Below, in pieces: positions 8,642 through 15,882 of a stretch of DNA of 31,798 bases; position 1 is the stretch's first letter; each line of letters starts with the position of its first letter. The position numbers were made by a program, and so were the translations under genes. Under the pieces are notes generated by a model that saw nothing but the letters and a program-made list of their open reading frames with translations, made no database searches and had not been told where the DNA came from. Location of the stretch: positions 1 to 31,798 of the forward strand of contig CAZNWE010000048.1 in assembly GCA_964576715.1 (NCBI GenBank). Direction: 5' to 3'. The stretch is from SLRI01 sp964576715 (GTDB lineage: Bacteria; Pseudomonadota; Alphaproteobacteria; Geminicoccales; Geminicoccaceae).

Positions 8642-8741
8642 NNNNNNNNNNNNNNNNNNNNNNNNNNNNNNNNNNNNNNNNNNNNNNNNNNNNNNNNNNN
8701 NNNNNNNNNNNNNNNNNNNNNNNNNNNNNNNNNNNNNNNNN
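8642..8741. other. Assembly gap of 100 N
   Basis: Exactly 100 undetermined bases. A round number of this kind is a scaffolding placeholder, so true gap size and content are unknown and genes may be missing here. Flanking sequence on both sides (8579-8641 and 8742-8788) is non-coding as far as it can be read. Confidence 0.99.
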
Positions 8742-8788
8742 GGCACGTCGGCGGCGTCGATCGCCCGTCTGGCACGCCGAGCGGCCGC

Positions 8789-9331
8789 TCAGGCCGTCGC
8801 GGTGCCCAGTCCGTGCTCGCGTCCGGCCTCGGTCAGAAGCCGCTGCAGATAGGGGGCGAAGGAGCGGTTGACCAGCAGCTGGAAGTGGTTCGTGCTGCGG
8901 CAGTCGAGGATGATCTCGGCCTTGCCGAGCACGGTTCGGGTCGCCTGGTCCGGACCGAAGGCCGCGGCGTGCAGGTCGACCGGGCAGGCGGCGGCAAGGG
9001 TGTCGCGCACGGCCGGGCCATCGATCTCGAGGGCGACGAGCCGGGCGGAGATGTCGACGAGCGCGTGGTGCCGCTCGCCGAGGGCCTGATCGAGACTCTC
9101 GAGCGTCGCCGCGACCGCGTCCCTGGGCATGACCAGGAGGAACTCGTCCGGGCCGAGGCGGAGGGCGCGCATGGTGGTGTTCCCGGATGCGCGATTGACG
9201 GCCCCGGGCATGGCCACTCCCAGCGCCCGACCGGCGGCCGCGGCCGTCTCGGAGTCGGCGCGCAGCACGAGCTTGCCGAGATCCGGGCGCGTGCCGAGCG
9301 CGAGCGCGCCTCGCATCGCTGCCTCAGCCAT
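8789..9331 (-). CDS. soxG: Sarcosine oxidase gamma subunit
   Basis: About 180 aa. This is the small subunit of heterotetrameric sarcosine oxidase, which oxidises sarcosine to glycine and passes the C1 unit to tetrahydrofolate. The protein has the GcvT-like half fold of the gamma family: LRLGPDEFLLVMPRDAV, then the strands HHALVDISARLVALEIDGPAVRDTLAAACPVDL and CRSTNHFQLLVNRSFAPYLQRLL. I chose the ATG at 9331; it overlaps the soxA stop (9324) by 8 nt, the normal coupled arrangement. It is the last gene of the cluster before the assembly gap. Confidence 0.85.
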   Translation of the reverse strand: MAEAAMRGALALGTRPDLGKLVLRADSETAAAAGRALGVAMPGAVNRASGNTTMRALRLGPDEFLLVMPRDAVAATLESLDQALGERHHALVDISARLVALEIDGPAVRDTLAAACPVDLHAAAFGPDQATRTVLGKAEIILDCRSTNHFQLLVNRSFAPYLQRLLTEAGREHGLGTATA

Positions 9332-12221
9332 GCAACCGGGCTCCCTCGGGATCGTAGAAGATCGGCCGCGTGACCTCGACGCTGATCGGCCGGTCGCCCG
9401 GCATCGGCACGTAGAGGGTCTGGCCGAGCCGGCCTCGACCACCGCCGACAAGGGCGAGTGCGATCGAGCGGCCGAGATTGGGGCTCATGTAGGACGAGGT
9501 GACGTGGCCGATCATCGGGCCGGGCAGGCGTGCTGTGGGCCGCTCGACGAGCTGTGCCCCCTCCTCCAGCACCACGGCCGGGTTGGCAGTCAACAGACCG
9601 ACCAGCTGCTTGCGGTCGGGGGCACCGAGATCTGGGCGGGCGAGGCCGCGCTTGCCGATAAAATCGCCCTTTTTCTTGGCAACGATCCAATCCATGCCGA
9701 GATCATAGGGGGTCGTCGTGCCGTCGGTTTCCTGGCCGACGATGATGAAGCCCTTTTCGGCCCTGAGCACGTGCATGGTCTCGGTGCCGTAGAGCGTGAC
9801 ACCCTTGGGCTCGGCCACTTCGAGGATCGCAGCCAGGACCTCGGCACCGCGATCGGCCGGGACGTTGACCTCGAAGGCGCGCTCGCCGGTAAAGCTGATG
9901 CGGAAGATCCGGCCGCTGACGCCGGCGATGCGCGCCGGCCGCCAGGCCATGTGCGGGAAGGCGTCGTTGCCGAGGTCGCAGCCTTCGACCAGCGGCAGCA
10001 GGATCTCCCGCGACAGCGGGCCATTGACGGCGATCGTGGCCCACTGTTCGGTGACCGAGGTGAGGTAGACCGCGAGCTCTGGCCACTCGGTCTGCAGCAG
10101 ATCCTCGAGCCAGGCCAGAACGCGCGGCGCACCGCCGGTGGTCGTCGTCATGTGGAAATGGCGGTCGTCGAGACAGGCGGTGACGCCGTCGTCGAAGACC
10201 ATGCCGTCGTCCTTCAGCATCAGCCCGTAGCGGCAGCTGCCGGGGGCGAGCTTCGACCAGGCATTGGTGTAGACCCGGTTGAGGAAGGTCCGGGCGTCCG
10301 CCCCCTGGATGTCGATCTTGCCGAGCGTCGAGGCGTCGAGAATGCCGCCGGTGTCGCGCGCCGTGCGGGCTTCGCGCAGCACGGCTTGGTGCATGTCCTC
10401 GCCCTGGTTCGGGAAGTACCAGGCACGCTTCCAGGTGCCGACATCCTCGAACACAGCACCGCGCTCAGCGGCGAGATCATGCATCGGTGTCCGGCGAACG
10501 ACATCGAAGAGATCACCCCGGCTGTGGCCGACGATCGCACCGAAGGTCAACGGGACATAGGGCGGCCGGAAAGTGGTGGTGCCGACCTCGCTCACCGGCT
10601 TTGCCAGCTTCTCGGCGACGATCGACAGGGCGTTGACGTTCGAGGTCTTGCCCTGGTCGGTGCCCATGCCGGTGGTGGTGTAGCGCTTGACGTGCTCGAT
10701 CGAGCGAAACCCTTCGGTCAGGGCGAGGCCCAGATCCTTGGCGGTGACGTCGTTCTGGAAGTCGACGAAGGCCTTGCCGCCGCGATCGGCCGGCACCGCC
10801 CAGAGCGGCCGGAGCGGCGCCGGGGCCGCGTCGAAGCCGGAAAAATCGCCGGCCGCGGCACCCACCGAGCGGAGCCGCTGCTCCCTCGGCAACGGCGCAT
10901 CGCCGGGGACGAAGGCCTGCAGCCGCTCGTCGAAGCGAAGCCGGCCCCTGGCCTGGCTGAAGAGCGCGACGTTGGGGTTCCAGCCGCCCGACATCAACAG
11001 CAGATCGCAAGGCTCGACCACTGCCAGGTGCCCGTCGAGCCGGCCGGCATCATCGAGCTGCATGACCCGGGCCTGGCTGATGCGCCTCGGGCCCTCGGTG
11101 CCGGTGACGACCGAGCCGCTGCGCAGGCGAATACCGGCGGTACGGACCTGGTCGACCAGCCGGCCCGACGGATCGGGCCTGGCATCGACGATGCAGCCGA
11201 TGGCGACGCCGGCATCCATGAGGTCGAGGGCGGCGGCATAGGCGGTATCGTTGTTGGTGAACACGACCACCCGCTCGCCCAGCCTGACCGCGTGGCGGTT
11301 GGTGAAGCTGCGTGCCGCCGAGGCCAGCATCACGCCCGGCCGGTCGTTGCCGGCGAAGATCAGGGGCCTTTCGATTGCCCCGGTTGCCAGCACCACCTCG
11401 CTCGCCCTGACCCGCCAGAGCCGCTGCCGCGGCAGGTCGGGGTCGGGCTCGGCGAGGTGGTCGGTAACCCGCTCGAGCAGGAGGAGATAATTGTGGTCGT
11501 AGTAGCCGGTGCAGGTGGTGCGGCTGAGGACGCGGACCTCGGGCAGAGACGCCAGCTCGTCCAGGCCGTCGATCCTCGGCTCGGCCTGGGCAAGGAGGCC
11601 GCCACCAAGCTCGCTCTGCTCATCGCAAAGGATGACCCGCAAGCCCTGGCGACCGGCCTCGAGGGCAGCCTGGATCCCGCCCGGGCCGCCGCCCACGATC
11701 AGCACGTCGCAATGGGCATGGCGGTGCAGGTAGCGGTCGGGATCGGGCCTGGTCGGCGCCTCGCCCAGCCCCGCGATCTTGCGGATGCGCGGCTCGTAGA
11801 CCTTTTCCCAGAACGATTTCGGCCACATGAAGGTCTTGTAGTAGAAGCCGGCCGGGAACAGCGGTGCGGCCAGGTCGTTGAGCTGGCCGACGTCGAAGTC
11901 GAGCGACGGCCAGCGGTTCTGGCTGGCCGCCACCAGCCGGTCCTTGAGCTCGACCATGGTGGCCCGGACATTGGGCTCGGTGCGCGGCGTGCCCGGGCTC
12001 AGCTGAACGAGCGCGTTGGGCTCCTCCGAGCCCGCCGCCAGGATCCCGCGCGGCCGATGGTACTTGAAGCTGCGGCCGACCAGATGGATGCCGTTGGCGA
12101 GCAGGGCCGAGGCCAGGGTGTCGCCGGCAAAGCCGGTCAGGCTGCGGCCGTCGAAGCGAAAGCGGATGGGCTTCGTGCGGTCGATGCGGCCGCCATGGGG
12201 CAGGCGAAAGGGCTGGCTCAA
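9324..12221 (-). CDS. soxA: Sarcosine oxidase alpha subunit
   Basis: 965 aa, the usual size for the large subunit. N-terminus: a ferredoxin-like fold without iron-sulfur cysteines (FDGRSLTGFAGDTLASALLANGI, then FKYHRPRGILAAGSEEPNALV). Next comes a dinucleotide-binding Rossmann domain (DVLIVGGGPGGIQAALEAGRQGL) that binds NAD+, with ATGAIERPLIFAGNDRPGVM typical of the family. The C-terminal third (from about residue 590) is a GcvT-like folate-binding domain: YFPNQGEDMHQAVLREARTA, DASTLGKIDIQGADARTFLNRVYTN and later YDLGMDWIVAKKKGDFIGKRGLARPD. The start at 12221 overlaps soxD (ATGA). The catalytic flavoprotein beta subunit SoxB is not adjacent. Confidence 0.93.
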   Translation of the reverse strand: MSQPFRLPHGGRIDRTKPIRFRFDGRSLTGFAGDTLASALLANGIHLVGRSFKYHRPRGILAAGSEEPNALVQLSPGTPRTEPNVRATMVELKDRLVAASQNRWPSLDFDVGQLNDLAAPLFPAGFYYKTFMWPKSFWEKVYEPRIRKIAGLGEAPTRPDPDRYLHRHAHCDVLIVGGGPGGIQAALEAGRQGLRVILCDEQSELGGGLLAQAEPRIDGLDELASLPEVRVLSRTTCTGYYDHNYLLLLERVTDHLAEPDPDLPRQRLWRVRASEVVLATGAIERPLIFAGNDRPGVMLASAARSFTNRHAVRLGERVVVFTNNDTAYAAALDLMDAGVAIGCIVDARPDPSGRLVDQVRTAGIRLRSGSVVTGTEGPRRISQARVMQLDDAGRLDGHLAVVEPCDLLLMSGGWNPNVALFSQARGRLRFDERLQAFVPGDAPLPREQRLRSVGAAAGDFSGFDAAPAPLRPLWAVPADRGGKAFVDFQNDVTAKDLGLALTEGFRSIEHVKRYTTTGMGTDQGKTSNVNALSIVAEKLAKPVSEVGTTTFRPPYVPLTFGAIVGHSRGDLFDVVRRTPMHDLAAERGAVFEDVGTWKRAWYFPNQGEDMHQAVLREARTARDTGGILDASTLGKIDIQGADARTFLNRVYTNAWSKLAPGSCRYGLMLKDDGMVFDDGVTACLDDRHFHMTTTTGGAPRVLAWLEDLLQTEWPELAVYLTSVTEQWATIAVNGPLSREILLPLVEGCDLGNDAFPHMAWRPARIAGVSGRIFRISFTGERAFEVNVPADRGAEVLAAILEVAEPKGVTLYGTETMHVLRAEKGFIIVGQETDGTTTPYDLGMDWIVAKKKGDFIGKRGLARPDLGAPDRKQLVGLLTANPAVVLEEGAQLVERPTARLPGPMIGHVTSSYMSPNLGRSIALALVGGGRGRLGQTLYVPMPGDRPISVEVTRPIFYDPEGARLHG

Positions 12222-12499
12222 CGCAGCGTCTCCGGTGCCGCCTCGCCCATTCGATAGACCGCGAGGATCTCATCGGTGACGGTATCGCGTACCACGTTGA
12301 ACCAGCGCTGGCAGCCATGCGCGTGGTTCCACCGCTCGAGATGCAGGCCCTTCGGGCTGGTCCGGGTGAAGAGATAATCACGCCAGGCGGCGTCGGTCGC
12401 GACTTCCGGTGCCCGGGGCCGGGCGATGTGCGCCTCGCCGCCGGAGCGGAACTCGATCTCGGCCCGGGGGCCGCAGTAGGGGCAGGCGATCAGCAGCAT
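12218..12499 (-). CDS. soxD: Sarcosine oxidase delta subunit
   Basis: 93 aa. Delta subunits are small zinc-binding proteins of the heterotetramer. Seen: an N-terminal CPYCG motif (MLLIACPYCGPRAEIEFRSGGEAHIARP), the segment WRDYLFTRTSPKGLHLERWNHAHGCQRWFNVVRDT, which carries the conserved His and Cys ligands, and a C-terminal part ending ILAVYRMGE. GAAGAG lies 7 nt before the ATG at 12499. It is the first gene of the soxDAG set. In the usual order soxBDAG, soxB would lie immediately upstream, but only about 140 nt separate soxD from the neighbouring cyclase gene. Confidence 0.9.
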   Translation of the reverse strand: MLLIACPYCGPRAEIEFRSGGEAHIARPRAPEVATDAAWRDYLFTRTSPKGLHLERWNHAHGCQRWFNVVRDTVTDEILAVYRMGEAAPETLR

Positions 12500-12639
12500 C
12501 GATCAACTCTTCGGATACGGCGGCGAGGACGATCTCAGGCATGAAGCCTTAACGGCTCGGACAGCGGGCCGCGTGGCTGTCGGCGACAATAACGATGCGG
12601 GGAGCGACGTCGAGATCGGCTGCGGCACCCCGCTGCCCG

Positions 12640-14331
12640 CTAGAGCCCAGCATGCTGCAAGGCTTCCCTGAGACGGGTCTGGTCGGTGTCGCTGGCGAGA
12701 CAGAGGCCCTCGATCAGGCGACCGAGATCGAAATCGGCTGTCTCCGCCCGAAGCACGCGTGCCTCGGCCCGGGCCTCCCCGGTGCGATCGAGTGCCGCGA
12801 GGCAAGCGATCCGGATGAGGCGCGACGGGCCGACGGCACCCTGGATCGTCTGCAGCGCCGCCAGACCCTTCTCGTGCTCGCCGGCAAAGAAGCAGACGAA
12901 GGCCAAATGGCTGCTGTAGTAGGTCGGCGCATAGGGGTTTATCGCCAGCGCCCGCTCGGCCAGCGACACCGCCTCGTCGGCCCGGCCGGCACGCGCCAGG
13001 AGGTAGGCGTGGCTGATCAGCATGTCGCTGTTGTGGGGGTTGAGCCGCAAGGCGCGGTCCGACTGGGCCAGCGCTTCGCCGTGCTCGCCCTTGATCGACA
13101 TCAGCCGTGCCATCAGCCGGTGCGCCTGGGCCGAGCGATCATGGCGGCGCAGCACGTCGCGCACCCGCCTGATGCTGTCGTCCAGCGCGTCGGCGCGCGA
13201 GGCGCGCCAGCCACTGCCGAGCTCGGCGGCATCGCACCAACAATAGCAAATCGTGAGAAAATACTGTTCCGTGGCGCGCTCGAGGGCGCGCTCGAAGTAG
13301 TTCCGGGCGGCGGCGACGTCGCCCGGCGTGACCCGATGCAGATGCTGCAGGCCGCGCAGCATCAGCTCGTAGGCGTCGAGCACCTCGTCCGGCTTGCCGT
13401 CGATGGCGCGCGCCTGCTCCTCGCCGACCGCCTCGCCGACCGTCGAGGCGACGAGGGCAGTGACCTCGTCCTGCAGCGCGAAGGCGTCGTCGCCGGCACG
13501 GTCGAGCGTCTCGGACCAGACCCGCCTGCCGCTTTCGGCATCGACCAGTTGCACGCCGACCCGGACCTTGCCCGATGCCAGCTGCAGCGACCCTTCGACG
13601 ATATAGGTGGCGCCGCTCCGTTGGCCGGCGGTGCGTGCACCGTACTCGGTGACCAGCGCATGCACGCTGCCCGGATCGATCAGTTCGAACTCCTCGAAGT
13701 GGGCGAGCGCCGCGGCCAGGGTCTCGGTGACGCCCGCCGCCAGGGCCGCGGCGTCGCCGCTCGAGCCGAGCTGGCGGAACGGTGCCAGCAGGATCTTGGG
13801 CAGTCGATAGGTGGCCAAGGCAGCGTCGACGGTCGGCGCTTCGCCCGATGCCGCGAGGCTGAAGACCCGCATCGGCTGGCTGATGTTCTTGAGCTGCCGC
13901 TCGCCCAGATCGACGAGCCTGAGATCGAGCTTGCCGCGCACCTGCCGCTGCGCGTCCTCCGACAGGCACAACCCGCCGGGCGTGGCCAGTGCCTCGAGGC
14001 GGGCGGCGACGTTGATGCCGTCGCCATAGAGATCGTCGCCCTCGATGATCACGTCGCCGAGATGGATGCCGATGCGAAAGGTGAGCGGCGGCAACGCTCC
14101 GGCCTGCCAGGCGAGGGCGGCTTCGACCGCGGCGACGACGCTCGTGAAGGCGACGAGATAGCCGTCGCCCATCCGCTTGACGATCCGCCCGCCATGCCGG
14201 GCGACCACGGGCTCGGCGGTGTCCTGCTCGAAAGCCCGCAGGCGCGCGAGCGTTCCGGCCTCGTCGGCGCCCATCAGCCGGGAGAAGCCCACGACATCGG
14301 CGCAAAGGATGGCAGCCAGTCGACGGTTCAA
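12640..14331 (-). CDS. Class III adenylate/guanylate cyclase with TolB-like and TPR regions
   Basis: About 563 aa from a TTG start at 14331, chosen because AGAGGG lies 7 nt upstream and the cyclase domain begins at once (NRRLAAILCADVVGFSRLM). Active-site residues are visible: metal-binding D12 and D56, purine-selecting K52 (VKRMGDG) and D104, and transition-state N107 and R111 (YGDGINVAARLEA). The K/D pair suggests ATP. Residues about 190-310 resemble the TolB/FlgO-like domain common in these proteins (ILLAPFRQLG, then ATYIVEGSLQLASGKVRVGV). The C-terminal about 200 residues are TPR helices (AYELMLRGLQHLH, SDRALRLNPHNSDML, AERALAINPYAPTYY). No membrane segment is seen. It is likely a cytoplasmic cyclase gated by the TPR part. 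It is separated from soxD by about 140 nt. Confidence 0.82.
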   Translation of the reverse strand: MNRRLAAILCADVVGFSRLMGADEAGTLARLRAFEQDTAEPVVARHGGRIVKRMGDGYLVAFTSVVAAVEAALAWQAGALPPLTFRIGIHLGDVIIEGDDLYGDGINVAARLEALATPGGLCLSEDAQRQVRGKLDLRLVDLGERQLKNISQPMRVFSLAASGEAPTVDAALATYRLPKILLAPFRQLGSSGDAAALAAGVTETLAAALAHFEEFELIDPGSVHALVTEYGARTAGQRSGATYIVEGSLQLASGKVRVGVQLVDAESGRRVWSETLDRAGDDAFALQDEVTALVASTVGEAVGEEQARAIDGKPDEVLDAYELMLRGLQHLHRVTPGDVAAARNYFERALERATEQYFLTICYCWCDAAELGSGWRASRADALDDSIRRVRDVLRRHDRSAQAHRLMARLMSIKGEHGEALAQSDRALRLNPHNSDMLISHAYLLARAGRADEAVSLAERALAINPYAPTYYSSHLAFVCFFAGEHEKGLAALQTIQGAVGPSRLIRIACLAALDRTGEARAEARVLRAETADFDLGRLIEGLCLASDTDQTRLREALQHAGL

Positions 14332-14734
14332 GCAATCGCCCTCTTCGGTATGGTGAGACCCTAGCAGGCCGCCGTGGCCGCCGCGAGGGACAAGCGCTGC
14401 CGGCTTGCGACCCATTGTGCCGGCAGCATTCGCCGTCGCGGGCGCGGACGGGCGCGGCCGTCCGACGCTTGACCAGTGCGGTGATGGCCAGCAGTCTTGG
14501 TTATGGCGGGCTGGTTCTCGGCCAAGGCGGCTCGGCCCTTGGCAATGCTCGTGCGTGTTGGCCGCTGCTGCCAGTTGCGGAACACTCGCTGGGACAGGCG
14601 GCCATGTTTGAGGAGAGGCCGGCGGCAAGCGCTGCGGTGCTGGCGGACCGGGTCGAGGCGAGGCCGTCAACTTCATGAGCCGCTGCTGCCGTTCTCGTCC
14701 TGACCGGGGTCGACGCCGGAAACGCCGCGGTACT
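14332..14734. other. Intergenic stretch with a hairpin
   Basis: No gene is supported between the cyclase and the AraC regulator, both on the minus strand. It contains a perfect inverted repeat: GCTGCCGGC at 14396-14404 and GCCGGCAGC at 14419-14427, with a 14-nt loop and no T-run. It may lie in the cyclase promoter or leader region. Short open frames here look like chance in GC-rich sequence. Confidence 0.45.
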
Positions 14735-15739
14735 TCAGGCTCCTCGCAGGCGGCTCGGGGGGCTGCCGGTCCAGCGGCGGGCGGCGCGGCTGAGGCTCGA
14801 CTGGGCGCTGTAGCCGAGCTCGGCGGCGATCACCGCCAGGGGCTGGCGGTCGGTTGCCAGCCGGGCGAGCGCCTGCTCGCGCCGGACGGCGTGGATGATC
14901 GAGGAGAGCGAGCAGCCCTCGGCCGCGAGGCGCCGCTGGAAGGTGCGGGGGCTGGTCGAGGCGAGCAGGGCCAGCTCGGCGAGCGTCGGCGTGCCGTGCT
15001 CGAGCAGGCCCGGAAGGATGATCCGGAGCGAGCCCGCGAGCGTCCCCTCGCCCCTGATGCGGCGCAAATCGTCGGCCAACCCGCCGTCGGGCCCGCGGTC
15101 TCGGCTTTGCCGCACATAGGGCAGGTCGAGCGCGTCGTCGCGCATGGTGACGGTGAGCATGCTGTCGATCGCCGGCTGCGGCTCGACGTCGAGACGGCCC
15201 TTCAGGTGGGCGAGCCCGGCCTCGGGGTGCGGGATGATCGAGACGCGGGCGAGCCTCGGCCCTGAATGGCCGGTGCCTGCGAGAACGGCGCGGGCCATGG
15301 CGGCGACGTATTGATGGCAGGCGTGCAGCGTCTCGGCGTCGAAGTGAACCTGGTAGCTGTGCCGCAGCGTCAGGCCGGCGGGATCCTCGTCGACGACGAA
15401 CAGCTCGTGCGACGAGTGGTGGGCGAAGGCCTGCATCAGCCGACCGAAGGCGTCGCGGGGTGTCCGGGCACCCAGGGCCACGCGGCCGAAGGCCGCCAGC
15501 TCGGCGATGCTGGTGTCGGAGACCACCCGGCAGCCGATGTGCGGCCCGCAGGCGCGGCCGGCATCGCGGATGAACCGCGCGCCGGCGATGAGCGGAATCG
15601 GCCGCTCGGGCTCGTCGAGCAGTCCCGTGGGCAGGCCCGCGGCCTGGAGCCGCTGCTCCGGGGCAATGCCATTGGCCCGCATCCACGACAGGAAGGGCGC
15701 TATCGCCGCAGCCCTGACTATCGGGACGATATGCGCCAT
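14735..15739 (-). CDS. AraC-family transcriptional regulator
   Basis: 334 aa. The N-terminal two thirds match the effector-binding domain of the OruR/ArgR-like AraC group (PFLSWMRANGIAPEQRLQAAGLP, then FGRVALGARTPRDAFGRLMQAFAHHSSHE). The C-terminus is a double helix-turn-helix: LAELALLASTSPRTFQRRLAAEGCSLSSII, then ALARLATDRQPLAVIAAELGYSAQSSLSRAARRWTGSPPSRLR, with the hallmark second-helix residues. It is divergent from arylsulfatase 1, with 143 nt between the two starts, so it is the likely regulator of the sulfatase genes and perhaps of itself. The effector is unknown. Confidence 0.87.
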   Translation of the reverse strand: MAHIVPIVRAAAIAPFLSWMRANGIAPEQRLQAAGLPTGLLDEPERPIPLIAGARFIRDAGRACGPHIGCRVVSDTSIAELAAFGRVALGARTPRDAFGRLMQAFAHHSSHELFVVDEDPAGLTLRHSYQVHFDAETLHACHQYVAAMARAVLAGTGHSGPRLARVSIIPHPEAGLAHLKGRLDVEPQPAIDSMLTVTMRDDALDLPYVRQSRDRGPDGGLADDLRRIRGEGTLAGSLRIILPGLLEHGTPTLAELALLASTSPRTFQRRLAAEGCSLSSIIHAVRREQALARLATDRQPLAVIAAELGYSAQSSLSRAARRWTGSPPSRLRGA

Positions 15740-15780
15740 TTCAGCCGCATTTCCGGCACTTGAAGCCTCCTGCCACGCTT

Positions 15781-15836
15781 TCGACGGTATCGTCGATGAC
15801 AGATTTTTTGGCGCGCCCTGTCAAGTCTTGCTGACA
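15781..15836. promoter_or_regulatory. Clustered inverted repeats in the araC/sulfatase divergent promoter region
   Basis: TCGACG (15781-15786) and CGTCGA (15791-15796) form a perfect inverted repeat with a 4-nt spacer. Next, TGACAG (15797-15802) pairs with CTGTCA (15818-15823), and TGTCA (15819-15823) pairs again with TGACA (15832-15836). Repeated TGACA half-sites ahead of a divergent AraC regulator suggest operator sites; this is inferred from position and symmetry alone. Confidence 0.4.
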
Positions 15837-15882
15837 CAGACCCGGTATTGACCCAAAGCGCCTAAATCCACCGGAGGTGATC

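Noticed and set aside
12503..12805. Minus-strand frame upstream of soxD considered as a soxB remnant
   Set aside because: It is Arg/Ser/Pro-rich, overlaps the cyclase C-terminus in another frame, and shows none of the SoxB features.
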